From positions 14,135,501 through 14,199,500 of the forward strand of contig JABAKD010000008.1 of NCBI GenBank assembly GCA_012845835.1: a DNA stretch of 64,000 nucleotides, written 5' to 3'. Of the stretch, positions 42,247 to 55,524 are shown piece by piece. Under the pieces are notes generated by a model, which saw nothing but the letters and a program-made list of their open reading frames with translations, did no database searches and was not told where the DNA came from. The DNA is from Undaria pinnatifida (lineage: Eukaryota > Sar > Phaeophyceae > Laminariales > Alariaceae). Position 1 is the first letter of the stretch, and each line of letters begins with the position of its first letter. Both the position numbers and the translations under genes were made by a program.

Positions 42247-43843
42247 CATGCGAATAGAACAATTAGTGCTGAATCGTTGACTGGCACGGTGCCCATCAAA
42301 TGCGCCGGAAACCACCGGCGAAATCACACCCGCCGACGCCATCGTCTTCTGCGCACGTCTAGTATCCAATCTCTCCAGAAGAAGGTATACGAACGGAGCG
42401 GGTTTCAGAGTAACCCTCTTAAGAGACCCGAACATCTCGATTCTCGCTTTTGTGCGTGTACTAGTTAACCGATTTTCGGAAAAGCTGTAGTTTTAAGTCT
42501 TCAACGCTCACGTAATAACGACTACTACTATAGATCGCGCGCACAATATGCTCTGTATCTAGATGTTCATAGCAACCCTCCCGCCGAGACCCATCCCCAC
42601 CAGGGGGCGATTTTTTTACGCCTTGAATCAAGGTTAGACGTTCTCATTCTAGAAGCGGTTGTCAAGGCTTCATTGAAGCGTTGCGCGGCAGGCCCGACGC
42701 ACGGCGCGCGCGCACACAGCCAAGCAAAGCACGACCACGCATGCTTCCGGCCCCTACAGCAGACACACGCCCCTAGACCCTTTCATGTATTTTCTTGTGC
42801 AGCTGGAAACCGTCTCCCCCCAAAAGTGTCAGCTGTACACACATGTATGTGTACCATTTACCGCGTGTCGAAGATATGTGTTCTCTCAGTTTGCCGCGTG
42901 TGGAAGATATGGACGCGGAGTCCAATCGAACAAAAAAAACTCCTGCACGTATACTGCTTTGTGTCCTGCCCAAAAACTCAGCTGGGGCCAGGCTTGTCCG
43001 AGGGAGGTTGTCGGCTTTCGTCATACGGCAGTGGAAGGCGTACCCAGAACTACTGCTCTTGTAGTGTGTCCCCTCCCTAGCTAAGACATGGGTGCAGTTA
43101 CAAAGGGAATATGACACATTTTTTATTAATATTTAGCTTCGTCTGGTAACCGACAATTGCAAAATTGGATACGGCGGAACGTACAGAGAGTATACACATA
43201 CATGTGATGTACTCATTCTGGTCCGTCTTTTCAGCGTTTTGCTTCAACAACGAGCTCGCGAGAGATATTGCTCAAGCCCATTCGTCAAAACCAAACGCCG
43301 CGGTACTACAGGAAAAAATTGTCCGCGTGAACACGCACGCATACCATAGAGCTTGTTATGATTCGCAGCACAACTACTAGATACACCTCATAGAACCACA
43401 GCGCAGCAACATCTATCGGTACGGAAAAAAAATGGGCAGTAGTGTGCGATGACCGCCAGCAAAAATACTCCCTCGTCGAGCGCTTACTGTTCACAGACAA
43501 GAGACGCAATTTTTTGCTAGAGATGTACACGATGGCACACGTAAAATACTACATTTTAGGTGTTTTCTAGTTCTTACGAGTCGGCCTTATACAGTCGGCT
43601 CTGATGCCCCCAACTCATTTTTCCATCTTGGCACATGTAATAGTAATAGTAATAGTTTTAGAAGGATAAAATAAGCGGCACACTCGAAGAAACTCAACAG
43701 ATTCGGGAAATATTACGGCTGGTAGTGCACATTGGGTTCTTAGAGTTGAATTGGGGGTATCTCGTGAGATCCCCCGTGTGGTTCTCCCGAGTTGCAAGAT
43801 TGGAAAACATATTTGAATGCCTAAACCCCACCATACAACCTGA
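42247..43843. other. Gene-poor stretch, unit 2
   Basis: Copy of 18802-20388; no supported gene. Confidence 0.45.
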
Positions 43844-43933
43844 ATCCCTAACCCTACCCCCCGACCCCAACCCTACCTTACCCTACCCTATCCTACCCCA
43901 CCCAATCTTACCCTACCTTACCCTACCTTACCC
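43844..43933 (+). repeat. Degenerate telomere-like tract, unit 2
   Basis: Counterpart of 20389-20493, shorter by about 15 bp and different at its 5' end. It is one of the larger non-homopolymer differences between units. Confidence 0.55.
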
Positions 43934-44602
43934 ATAGGGGGTTCGTCGGGGAAATCCCGGCCGACACAACTACATGTATAGAAGTATATTACGAGATCGA
44001 AGGTCGGCTATCATATAAAAAAATACTAAAAAAACCTGGCACGTTGTGGCGATCGCGACTATTGCTTGTTATCTCCTATTATAGAACTATGACACGACGA
44101 TAAATACATAGGGCAAGCGCTTTTCGTGCTGGATGTCGTTGGGTAAATACATCGGTTGCAACATATGGTATACGAAAACCAACACACCGAGCACGAAGCG
44201 CACACACAATGCATGTCGGTTTGGCTAGGATGACGCGAGTAGACTCTGTTTTGGACTTGGGTCAACGAGCGATGCCAAAGGCTGGCCTCAAGGAGGCGAC
44301 AAAATCAAAGGCTAGAGGACGTAGCGGGGCGGTGGAGGAGGGCGGGTGATCCGCTACCACCCTGGAACTGAGTCAAGTCAAGGTGCATCTACTGTGGGGC
44401 ACTCAACAGAGGAGAAGGTTAAACGAGAAAAAGAAGACAAACCACAAAAAGCGAGTGGGACGCACGACTACTAAGTGTCATCCACACAAAACGACCAAAC
44501 CTCATACACAGAATCTACTTCCTGCTGCACCATAACATGGAAGGTAGAGAGCTGCGATAAACTGCTCGATCTTCCTCCACCATGATACCGCAGCCGATCA
44601 CC
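43934..44602. other. Gene-free stretch, unit 2
   Basis: Copy of 20494-21164. Confidence 0.45.
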
Positions 44603-44625
44603 TAGGTGTCGGGGTGAAAACTTTT

Positions 44626-44710
44626 TGACTTTTCCTCTTCAAGAGGGTGGTGGGTAAACCCACCGAGTGTTTTTTGTTGTTGTTGCAGACTTCGAGTGCG
44701 AAGCCCACGT
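44626..44710 (-). repeat. Conserved block in the gene B flank (unit 2)
   Basis: Copy of 21187-21270. Confidence 0.6.
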
Positions 44711-45786
44711 CTTTTTTTTCTTCTTCCGCCCGCCGTGACTGGCGCATCAAAAGACGCGCACAGGAAACAACGAACGGTAGAAAAGTAGAGCAAAAGCACA
44801 GCTCACAAAACGGCAACACAAGAGGATAGATATGCCCCGTGCTACAACGTACTGCTTATAGAGCTCCATATACTAAACCAAACAATACACAACCAATCGC
44901 AAATCAAGCCAAGCGAAGGCTTTACGCCAAGCCAGGCCAGACGCTCGATAGACGGCTGCTGCTGGGAACCACCTGCGCGACGGTATATACGACACTCCCA
45001 CACCATCCCACCATCAAAAGTCTTCGGCGGCTGCCGATTTACCCAAGGACCCACCACCGCCCTTTCCATGCAAGGCACCTCCCCTCTGGAAACGGGCCAA
45101 CACCAATGACACACGTCTCCCAGGTATAGCAACTCCACGTCGTGTCATCAAACAATAGTCAACCGCTACGAATCCTCCATTCAGCATCCGATACCATCGC
45201 GGCCGACACGGTTATACCCCTTCCCGACACCCCATCCCACCCCGAGAAAAACTACACCGCAAAGCGTTACGAGGTTACAGCCTGTCTGTTTCAGTGACCT
45301 TCCGCGGCTGCACAGCATTACACAGTTACGAACTACTGTCGTACTACTCCGTGAAAGCAGCTCGCAAGATAGGGTCGCCTGCATCCGACACTCACTAAAA
45401 TCTCATTCAGCTTTGGCCGTCGCTGGCCTTGAGACATACTACACACCAAATATAACCGCCAAAACAAATCATACAAGCTGCATAAGCACAGAAGCCCACG
45501 AACGTACCAAAATCTACAGACTAAACTACTTGGTACGTTCTCTACCCCTCGTATCGGTTTTACCGAGGGAAGCTTCTGCACAAGTGCAAAATAACAAAAA
45601 ATCATAGCATGCCAACGTCGAGCACACTTGGTACTTGGCAACTCTAGTACCTGGTAGTAGTTAGAGCAACACCAACCGCCACATCATCTCCATCGTATAC
45701 CCAACTCTGTCTGCTCTCAACCTGCCAAACAGCACAGCAAAGCACATACCGGAAACGATGGTGTTGAGGGTGAATACGTGCCATCG
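44711..45786. other. Downstream flank of gene B, no gene seen (unit 2)
   Basis: Copy of 21271-22348, with no supported gene. Confidence 0.5.
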
Positions 45787-47198
45787 TCAGTATGCCTCCA
45801 ACTCCGGCTGGTGGAACAGTCTGTGGAAATGTCCCCGAGGCGGTCCGCGCGGTGGTCCCCGGGGACGACCTGGAGACCTCCCCTCCCCACCTCCTCCGTG
45901 GCGAGGAGGACCGCGGTGTTGAGGGCCCCCGTGAGCATGGGGCGGGCCATGGGGAGGGCCTCGAGGCCGACCCATCCCTCCTCCGTGGCGACGAGGACCA
46001 TGCTGCCCACGCCCACCACCTCGTGCGTTGCGCAGATGTTCGCCTGCCCTTCCCTCTCCCTCGCTTTGAAAGCCGCCAGCGTGGTGCCCATGCCCGCGTC
46101 CGTTCCCCGGTCCGTGGTGGAGGGGGTGTCCTTGTCTGTGTCCGTGCTTGCCGCCACCAGGGGGGACCACGTTCACGCACAACGGTGGGCATGCTGTGGT
46201 GGCCGGGCCCGAGAGGCCCTTGGAGAGGTCCTCCGTGGTGACGAGGACCGCGCTGTTCAGGGCCTGCGTGCGGACCTAGGCACGACATGCCTCCCCCGTC
46301 GCCCTGTTCCCCGCGGTGCAAGGGGTGGCAAACCGGCTCCGTGGAAGGGGCGACGAGGAGGGCCATGGGAAGGGCCGCGAGGCCGTCCCACGCCGCTCTT
46401 ACAGGGCCCACCAGCACGAAGGTGCTGACCAGGGCCAGTACCACCCCCTCTCCTGCCAGGCATGGCATGGATTGCCTCGCGTTTGACTAGCCCGAGCTTT
46501 ACCAGGCGGTGCGGGCTCACACCGAGCGCGCGCAGCAGGGGCCTAGTCTCACAGGGAAGGAGGTCGATGCCGCCGGCAACAAGGGCGGCGTGAATGGGAC
46601 GCTTTTTCTTGCCGGCCTTGAGGCCCTCGACAGCCTCCTTCGCATCATCGACCTCGTTGTCGCCGATGTTGAGGTTGATGTTATCGATGCTGTCGCCGTC
46701 GTCGTCGCGAGCACTGCAAGAGACCTCCTCGTCTTCATCCTTGGTGTCCTCTGAGCTGCTGTAGTTGTTGGTGATGACTTCGTCGCCGCTCGGGTCCATC
46801 AGCGCACCAGAATCAGCCTCGCACAGCGCCTTCTGGCCCTCATCAGAGCTGCCACCAGCCAAGACCAGAGGAGAAGAGTTGTCTTTCAGAAGCCTCCGAG
46901 GTGCTAGCCCCTGCGCCACGAGGCGACGAGGACGAAGGCCCAGCAGGGTCACGGTCTTCTCGAGCTTCAGCGCTGACATGGACGGCACGCCGTGGTACTC
47001 GCGGAGGTTGCGGGCTGCCACCTTGAACAGAGCGCTGGACGTTCCGGGCTGCTGCTGCTGCTGTGCAGGCGTGCTCGGAACAGCTTCCGCAAGGGGGAAG
47101 CCGCTGCCGCTGTGGTCAAAGCTGTAGCTCATCGTGTTGTCGTTGCTGTTGTCGTTGTTGTTCATCGTGTTGTTGTCGTTGTTGTTGTTGTTCATCAT
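45787..47198 (-). CDS. Gene B, complete copy spanning units 2 and 3 (frame breaks in tail)
   Basis: Same gene as 22349-23760, also 1412 bases from double ATG to stop. It is open from the start to about residue 280 and then breaks. Relative to the other copy it has an extra A in the stretch near 46330, one C fewer near 46430, one more G near 46162 and one G fewer near 46177. Such compensating homopolymer changes argue that the true gene is a single open frame of about 470 codons. Domain order and promoter are as for the other copy. No function can be assigned; His/Gly-rich tails can bind metals or form condensates, but nothing here proves either. Confidence 0.75.
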
Positions 47199-47523
47199 GT
47201 TTTGTGAGAGGGTGGGGGTGGGGGCTTCGGTTGTTTTCGTCGACGGGACTGCTATGCGAGCATCGTTCCGCAGATCCGTGATTCTGACAAAAATCGGGAA
47301 CTCGAGAACCGCTCTTGGAATTCCGCTTCTCGGCTGTTCTTTGGAAAGTTCCAGAATGTTCCAGGAGATTCTATTTGTTTTTCTTTGTTTCGCTGCTAGA
47401 ATCTCTAGAATCACCAAATCGCCAATCTGCGGAACGGTACTGGCACAGTCTCGCCCACAGCCTAAATAAAGAATAAAGCCCACGCACCAAGCACCAACCC
47501 CACCCCTACCTTCTCACAAAAAC
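47199..47523. promoter_or_regulatory. Divergent promoter region shared by genes B and A, copy 3
   Basis: Same spacer as in copies 1 and 2, 325 bp, lacking the six bases present in copy 1. All motif positions are preserved. Confidence 0.8.
47344..47371. promoter_or_regulatory. Heat-shock element, copy 3
   Basis: Same six-unit element: GAA 47344, TTC 47349, GAA 47354, TTC 47359, imperfect GGA 47364, TTC 47369. Identical in all three copies. Confidence 0.85.
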
Positions 47524-49431
47524 ATGATGAACAACAAAATGAACAACAGCACGATGAACAACAACACGATGAACAACAACACGATGAACAACAACACGAT
47601 GAACGACAACGAGAGCACGATGAGCGACACCTTCGACAACACCGGCAGTGGCTTACCCATTGCGGAAGCTGTTTCGAGCACGCCTGCACAGCAGCAGCAG
47701 CAGCAACACGGAACGTCCAGCGCTCTTTTCAAAGTGGCAGCCCGCAACCTTCGCGAGTACCATGGCGTGCCGTCCATGACAGCGCTGAAGCTCGAGAAGA
47801 CCGTGGCCCTGCTGGACCTTCGTCCTCGCCGCCTCGTGGCGCAGGGGCTAGCACCGCGGAGGCTTCTGAATGACAGCTTTTCTCCTCTGGTCTTGGCTGG
47901 TGACAGCTCGGGTGAGGGCCAGGAGGCGCTGTGCGAGGCTGAAACTGGCGCGCTGATGCGCGGCAGCGGCGACAACCCGTTCAACAGCAGCTCGGAGGAC
48001 ATCGAGGAGGAGGAGGAGGAGGAGGAGGAGGAGGAGGAGGAGGCCTCGAACAGCACGTACGACGACAACGGCGCCAGCATCGACAACATCGACAACATCG
48101 GCCCGGGCGTCGTCCAGGGCGTGGAGGCCGACGGCAATAGCGCTGGCGACAAAACAGCGTCCCATTCACGCCGCCCTGGTTGCTGGCGGCATCAACCTCC
48201 ACCCTCGGGAGACTAGGCCCCTGCTGCGCGCGCTCGGTGTGAGCCCTCACCGCCTGATAAAGCTCGGGCTCGTCAAACGCGAGGCCATCAGCGCCACGGC
48301 TGGCAGGAGAGAGGGTGGCCCTGGCTCTGGCCAACGTCTTCGTGCTGGTGGGCCCGGTATGAGGGGTTGTGGCAGGGCCTCGCGGCCCTCCGCATGGTCC
48401 GCCCCATGTCCACCGCTTCTGTGGGCGTTCGGCTGGCGGCGGTCTGTCGAGGCCCGTGCACGGCCCTCCTCGTCGTCCCTTCCACGAAGCGGCCACCACC
48501 TCATGCGCCGGGGGGAGGAGAGCGGAGAAGAGAGCGTGTCCGTGCCTCATGGTCCGCACGGAGGCCCTGGACACCGCGGTCCTCGTCACCACGCAGGTCG
48601 TCTCCAAGGACCGCCTCTCGGGTCTGGTCACCACGGCATGACTACCGTTGGCCGTCGCGGCCCCCCTGGTGGCGACAAGCACGGACACGGACACAGACGC
48701 CCCCCCCACCACGGACAAGGACATGGACATGGGCGCTACTGTGACGGAGGCTTTCACAACGAGAGAGAGGGAGGGGGAGGCGATGGTCTACCCGGCGAGG
48801 CAGCTCGTGGGCCCGGGAAACGTGGTCCTCCTCGCTACAGAAGATGGATGGGAAGGTCTCACAGCCCCCCCCATGGCCCGCCCCGTGGCCACCACAACTG
48901 TGGACCTTGGTCTGGCAACGGTGCGTCGGTGCCCATGCACGGCCCTCCGATGGACGGCCCTCCCATGCACGGCCCTCCCATGCACGGCCCTCCAATGCAC
49001 GGCCCTCCCGTGCACGGCCCTCCCCGTCGTCCCTTCCACGGACCTGGCCACCCGGCATACACCCGAGGGAGGAGAGCGAGGAAGAGGGAGTGTCGGGGGC
49101 TATGGATCCGCACGAAGGCCCTGGACACCACCGCGGTCTTCGTCAACACGGAGGAGGAAGGGGTAGGTCTCGCGGTCGTCCCCATGCACCGGTCCACGGA
49201 CCGTTCCACGGATGTTCCACGAAGGCCTGTTTCTGGCGCGCCGCCTGCCATGCTGGCGCCGTACCGAGGGGTGACGGCATGAAGCAGCGTGGGGTGGCAG
49301 GCACGGAGGAGGCACGGGGTTTTGCGGTGGAGGTTGCGGTGGTGGCGGTGATGTGCAGCACAGGAGGAGGGCGCATCTGGCCCAACTTCCACGGCGTTGG
49401 TCACCAGCCGCAGCTTCTGGAGGCTTACTAA
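47524..49431 (+). CDS. Gene A, copy 3 (several single-base frame breaks)
   Basis: Same gene, 1908 bases from ATG to stop. The frame is open through the first Arg/Leu motif and the 13-Glu tract to about residue 208, where an extra A near 48154 breaks it. Further one-base changes lie near 48366, 48486, 49211 and 49225-49300. The terminal Leu-Glu-Ala-Tyr and stop are preserved at 49431. Break points differ from those of copy 2, consistent with random homopolymer error. Confidence 0.7.
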
Positions 49432-50610
49432 GCGAGGCATGTTCAAGTCAAGATCATCGTTTCCGGTATTTGGTTTGCTGTGCTGTTTGACAGGTTGAGA
49501 ACAGGCAGAATTGATACACGATGGAGATGATGTGGTGGTTGGTGTTGCTCTAACTCTACTGAGCTGCTGTAGAGTCGCCAGTACCAGAGCCTGACGTTGG
49601 CATGCTATGGTTTTTTGTTATTTGCACTTGTGCAGAAGCTTCCCTCGGTAAAACCGATACGAGGGGTAGAGAACGTACCCAGTAATTTAGTCTGCAGTTT
49701 CGGTACGTTCGCGGGCTTCTGTTCTTATGCAGCTTTTTTTGTTTCTATGTTTCATGTCTGGTGTACCTGTAGTACTGGTACATTATACTGGTACACGGTA
49801 ACATGTATCTGAAGGACAGCTTCGACAGAGCTTCTGCGAGTTTGCTTTCCACGCAGTGGGTCGTACAACAGCAGTGACTCGGTGCTGTTTGGTTTTTGTC
49901 GGGGTGTGACGCGGTGGGAGGGGGCAGGATTGTGTCAGTTCGACGACTTGCTTCCACGCAATGGTAGTACTCATTGTCGATCACTGCTGTGCAGCTGCTC
50001 AACGTCACCATTAACAGGACAGGCTGTAACCTTGTTACATGCTTGTGAAAGCCGTGCTGTTTGGGTTCAGTGGGACGGGTCGGGAAGGGGTATGATAGTG
50101 TCGACTAGCGATGAACGTTGGAAGCCGGTCGGAGGATTCCTAGCTAGGGATTGTGGTGTTTTCGTGACCCTCTTGCGTATTCCCGTTGATACGTCGGTGG
50201 AGTCTCGTGGAGTTTCCTGCCTTGGGGGCATGCTTCCTTGTTCACGTTTGATTGCAAAGGGGATAGTCCTGGCACGCGATGGTCGGACGGGTGCTTAGAT
50301 AATCGGGTCGCTGCCGGAGAGTTTTGGCGGTGGGATGGATGGTGTGGGATTTCCGTATGTATCGTCACACGGATGCGTGGTGGTTTCCAGCAGCAGCCGC
50401 GCGCGCTTGGGAGTCTGGCGACGTTTGCGATTAGTTGTGGTTATTTGGTTTGATGTATAGAGCTCTGTAAGCAGTGGACGTGGTGGCGCTGGGCGTATCT
50501 ATCCCCTGCGTCACCGTTTGTATACTGCGGCTTTTCTCTATGTTGTACCTTACGTTTGTCTGTGCGACTTTGATGCAGTAGACATGGCGAGGGGAATAAA
50601 AAAAAAAAAA
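49432..50610. other. Downstream flank of gene A, no gene seen (unit 3)
   Basis: Copy of 2569-3740 with many one-base indels; no supported gene. Confidence 0.5.
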
Positions 50611-50687
50611 ACTGTGGGCTTCGATCTCGAAGTCTGCCCAAAAAAAAACACTCGGTGGTTACCCACCACCCTCTTGAAAAAGAAAAG
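50611..50687 (+). repeat. Conserved block in the gene A flank (unit 3)
   Basis: Copy of 3741-3818 with two bases fewer in the GGTGGGTTTACCCACC hairpin, probably a consensus error. Confidence 0.55.
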
Positions 50688-50823
50688 TTTCAATTCTTTA
50701 CCACCGACTAAACCAGCAACCTTATACATATGTGGCAGGGATGGGTTTTGCACCGGAGTGAAAATTTGAAAATGTCGACCGGGGTGTGGACCTTGATCAT
50801 CGGCAGTAATCTGAAACCCTAGA

Positions 50824-50853
50824 AAAGGGGACGCCCCTGCTGGCGTCCCCTTT
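50824..50853. other. 12-bp hairpin, unit 3
   Basis: Same stem as 3956-3984, with one extra C next to the loop. Confidence 0.72.
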
Positions 50854-53152
50854 GCCGGAAAGCCTCCTGATGTGACTTCGAGAATGCGTAGGGTAGGTCA
50901 GCTCCGTGGTTCCGTGAGTGCGATCGAGGCCCCACAGCTACACGACAGTCCAAGGAGGTGACACTACAAGAACAGAAGATACCGGCAGACAGCAGCTGTC
51001 GCTGCCGGGCGACATCTCTTTGGACCCTCCTTGGCGACGGACTCGTTGTGCGTGCTGGCAGACGGGCATGAGAGTGTGGCGTGAGGGCAGGCCTCGAAGG
51101 CCGGAGGGCGATGCTACGTTCCGAAGGAGCGAAGGGCGCTCTCGTCTGCCGGCGCTCCCAGCGCTAGCGCCTACAGGGCTGTAGCTCCCCACCGCCCCCC
51201 CTGACTACCCAGCCAGACAGTCTAGGCCATACGGACAGCCGAGCGGAGAGCCAGGAAGATGTGGAGCTCCAGCAACCTGCCGACGGGAAGCCAGCGACGG
51301 GTGAGCTGAAAATGATTTTCTTTCGAGTGCTTAGCTTTGACATGATACCTGCTGTTCTTGTGTGTTCGACATGATGACTTTCTCTCGTGGTTGGCTGTCG
51401 ATGCAGCCTGTGCCAGTCATCTACCTTCGTCTACCGCCACGAGAGGCGAGAACAAGCCCGTGTAGCCTATCCCACTACGAAGACGCGCCTACGGGTGAAG
51501 CGTGGCGGGCGTGCCAGGACCATCCCTGCAACCCTTTTGCGATCTCATGCCACCTCATACCATCGCACTGAGCCCTCGTTTTATCCCAGGCTATATACGA
51601 AGTTAACCTACAGCAGTACGTCGCATGTTGCAACGGTGTCAAGCTAAGGAAGATCGAGCTGTTGTTCATAACTCTATACTCGTATACTTCCGTTATGATG
51701 GACCCGGTCGTAGTCTGTGAGTTTCCATCTTTCAGCGTGGATAGCACTTTGTAGTTGTGCCGCATATATCATGGTATTTTTCGCGTTTGTTTGACTATGG
51801 TTTTATCCTTCAAAACCCCCATCGTCTCTAGAAATTTTTGCCCCCGAATTTCGCCTGCACTCTCCTCTGCGGTATGAGATCACCCGCGCACCTCCCCGTC
51901 GCCGCTACGGCACAAGCCTTGACTTTTTCGCGTCCTGCGGTATCATAGGCATTTTGCCATCGCTCGTGGATCCCGGTCGACAATACAGTGCTTACTCCCG
52001 TCACCCGTCACCCTATCTAGCCGAAACGACGTCATGTCTTGGTGCTCACTCCCGTCACGCGCTCTCTGTACGGGTGTGTTGTTCTGTAGCATCTGCGTTT
52101 TTTTCTTTGGTGAACGGACTCGTGCAATCATTCTCCATCTTGTTCTTGAAACGAAACGCCGAGAAAGAGGCAAGCTGAACGCCGTACATGTGTGCTCTCG
52201 GTAGTATACGTATAGTCTTTATTGAACTGCCGGCTGGCCAGCAAAATCGTACCTGGTATGATATGTTCGGTGCAAGGTACTGGAACACAAACAATATGTA
52301 TGAGTGACGAAACAATTGCTCGCCTGCTGTAACATTATTTTAAGTGACAACCTACCTGGTGGGAGGTTTCCGAACCTGATCAGATCACCAGGGGCGCTTG
52401 CCTTGCCTTGCGTTTAGTTTAACCCCTTTAGAGTCCCCCTAAAAATCCCTCTCTATATACTAAAACCAAGTGAATTTGTCCCCAAAACGGGTTTCCAGTT
52501 GTTTCAGGCGTTAATTTACGTACTCTTTTCAAGGTTGGGTGTCGGTATGCTATTTTTCTCTCGACACTTTCTCAGTTTGGTGGGCTCCTTTTTTCTTCCC
52601 TTGTCATTGTCAAGACGCCAAAAAAAAAGTGTTGAGCATGTGAAAGGCGGGGGGGTCGCATATTTCAACTATTTGGTGTTTGTATCCCCTCGCGATGCAT
52701 TGTATGATAGAGGTGTATCTGGTATCATTTTTTGTAGGGCTTGGCGCTGGCTCAGTATGTACTGGGAGTAGATTATCATCTACTGATGTGACCCGACCAG
52801 TATATTTGCCAGTAGTTTTTTATTTGGTGTACGTCAAATAAATAAGCCCATATTTTGTTAACTGTGCGGAAACCTACCCAATGCTGGCGAATTAGTTACA
52901 GTGCTTCTCCGACCCCATTCCTCCCGTCTCCCCCTCCCTCTCTGGGTGTTGCTCTCCTCTTTTTTTTAGACTTTATTTTGTTGTTTTGGAAGATATCTGG
53001 TGTATGATACGGAGTTGCGGTGTATCCTTTAGCTGCTCGCCTATATGGCTATGTTGTCAGCTTGGCAAACTCTGTTTTCTTTCCTTCTTAATTTTGTTGA
53101 GGCACTCTTAACCTTTTGTTTGGAGATAGTTTTTGTTTTTGTGTGCTGGCTG
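50854..53152. other. Gene-poor stretch, unit 3
   Basis: Copy of 3985-6280 with more indels; nothing supported. Confidence 0.5.
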
Positions 53153-53303
53153 AAAGATCTCCGCCCGCCGCCCCGGCTGTTGCTTCTTTTCACGCGTTCC
53201 TTCCTTCCGCCTGTTTCCTGTTTGTACCCTAAAAGATCTCCGCCAACTCCCGGCTGTTGAGATTCTTCACGCGTTCCTTCCTTCCACTTGTTTTCATGTT
53301 TGG
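53153..53303 (+). repeat. 77-bp tandem duplication, unit 3
   Basis: Copy of 6281-6432, with an extra C in the first GCC run. Confidence 0.7.
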
Positions 53304-53899
53304 ATCTTTCTCTGCGTGGAGTATTTACCTGGTTTACATGTACGAGTAGCTTTCCTTCGTTTTTTGTCTGATTTTTCGTTTTGTTTTCGTATTTTTGTTT
53401 GGCTTTCCTGTGTTTTGCTTGTTGGTGAGAGCCTACTACCTACCCTGTTCCCCAAGGGTATAGGAGCGATGGTGGGGTAACACTAAATATTGAATATTAA
53501 ATGTTAAATATGATACGGTCAGAACGATTTACAATGCACCTGCGCGAATGGAATGCCAACAGCGTGAAGAACGTCACATCATCGCCACACGTCGCATGCA
53601 TTTTTCTTGACTTTTCATTATAGTTTCTGTGTAAATGACCACAGCCACCTCCGGCAAATGCAGTTTTGAGCCCCGATCGTGATGGGAAATGAAGGGAAAA
53701 TGCGCATTTTGGGCCTCCGCCGGCGCCTCCAGCGGGGCCCCCTCACGAGCCGGAGGGCGCCTATTGGCCGAGCCTCGCTTCGCTCGAAGCTACTCGTTTC
53801 GCTCGACCAGTATACTGCTGCAATCCAGTATACTGGTTGTTTTTTACCACAGCATAATCGATACTGACTGGGTCAGCAAGTGTCCAGCCCTAAACATTG
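53304..53899. other. Gene-free stretch, unit 3
   Basis: Copy of 6433-7025. Confidence 0.45.
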
Positions 53900-54936
53900 T
53901 TTTGTCTGAGGCTCTTCCCTCACTTGAGGAGCTCTATATACCTTCTAGGCAGAAACTGATTGGGTGTACCTGTTTCTGTCTGAGGCTCCTTTCCTCACTT
54001 GAGGAGCTGTATATGCCTTCTACGTCAGAACCTGATTGGGTGTAGCTTTTACTGTCTGAGGCTCTTTCCTCACTTGAGGAGCTGTATATGCCTTCTAAGG
54101 AAGAAACTGATTGGGTGCACTTTTTTCTGTCTGAGGCTCTTTCCTCACTTGAGGAGCTGTATATGCCTTCTAAGGCAGAAACTGATTGGGTGTACCTGTT
54201 TTCTGTCTGAGGCTCTTCCCTCACTTGAGGAGCTGTATATGCCTCCTAAGCAGAAACCGATTGGGTGTACCTTTTTTTGTCTGAGGCTCTTTCCTCACTT
54301 GAGGAGCTGTATATTTCTTCTAAGGCAGAAAACTGATTGGGTGCACCTTTTTCTGTCTGAGGCTCTTTCCTCACTGAGGACCTGTATATGCCTTTTAAGG
54401 CAGAAAGTGATTGGGTGTACCTTTTACTGTCTGAGGGTCTTTCCTCACTTGAGGAGCTGTATATTTCTTCTAAGGCAGAAACTGATTGGGTGCACCTTTT
54501 TCTGTTTGAGGGTCTTTCCTCACTTGAGGAACTGTATATGCCTTCTAAGGAAGAAACTGATTGGGTGCACCTGTTTCTGTCTGAGGCTCTTTCCTCACTT
54601 GAGGAGCTGTATATGCCTTTTAAGGAAGAAGAAAACTGATTGAGTGTACCTTCTTCTGTCTGAGGCTCTTTCCTCACTTGAGGAGCTGTATATGCCTTCT
54701 ATGGAAGAAACTGATTGGGTGTACCTTTTTCTGTCTGAGGCTCTTTCCTCACTTGAGGAGCTGTATATGCCTTCTAAGGCAGAAACTGATTGGGTGCACC
54801 TGTTTCTGTCTGAGGGTCCTTTCCTCACTTGAGGAGCTGTATATTTCTTCTAAGCAGAAACTGATTGGGTGTACCTTCTTTTTGTCTGAGGCTCTTTCCT
54901 CACTTGAGGAGCTGTAAATGCCTTCTAAGGCATAAA
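53900..54936 (+). repeat. 75-bp minisatellite, unit 3
   Basis: Same array with at least eight one-base indels relative to unit 1. One repeat (near 54769) reads ATGCCT where units 1 and 2 have ATTTCT/ATTCTT, which may be a real variant. Confidence 0.85.
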
Positions 54937-54991
54937 CTAATCATTTTGAGTAAAAAAACTGGAAGTGCAACCACAGATGTGAACGAATCCG

Positions 54992-55456
54992 TGATTTTGG
55001 TAAACGAAACGATCATATTGCACAACAAGAATGACACATAATAATCCATGAATTTTGGTATACGAATCGATCATATTGCTTGCACAACAAGAATGACACA
55101 TAATCCATTTTTTTGGTATACAAAACGATCGTATTGCTTGCACAACAAGAATGACAATTAATTCACAATTTGGTATACCAAACGATTAATATTGCACAAC
55201 AACAAGATGACACATAATCCATGCTTTTGGTATACGAAACGATCATATTGCACAGCAAGAATGACACACAATCCATGATTTGAGCACTATTACAAAACGA
55301 TCCATATTGGCACAACAAGAATGACACACAATCCATGATTTTGGTATTCAAAACGATCGTATTGGCACAAAACAACAAGAATGGCACATAATCCATGATT
55401 TTGGTATTCAAAACGATCACATTGCACAACAAGAATGACACATAATCAATGATTTT
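54992..55456 (+). repeat. 54-59-bp tandem array, unit 3
   Basis: Copy of 8111-8572 with scattered one-base indels. Confidence 0.85.
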
Positions 55457-55524
55457 GGGTTAAGGAGCCCCGTCATGAAGAAAGAAAGTTCAAATCTGCC
55501 GAAAAGTGCTACCCCTATATCGTA
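55451..55524 (+). mobile_element. MITE-like element, 3' fragment, unit 3
   Basis: Copy of 8567-8641, one base shorter. Confidence 0.6.

Larger units (their letters stand above)
23425..46862. repeat. Tandem unit, copy 2 (about 23.4 kb)
   Basis: Full-length second copy, collinear with copy 1. Differences are nearly all one-base indels in homopolymers; an exception is loss of six bases in the A/B spacer. Gene C and gene D are open here, while gene A is broken by several single-base indels. Confidence 0.97.
44603..47198 (-). repeat. Left arm of the A/B inverted duplication, ending unit 2
   Basis: Second complete copy of the gene B arm; structure as for 21165-23760. Confidence 0.78.
47524..50705 (+). 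repeat. Right arm of the A/B inverted duplication, unit 3
   Basis: Third copy of the gene A arm, with more one-base indels than the others, especially between 49840 and 50700. Confidence 0.75.
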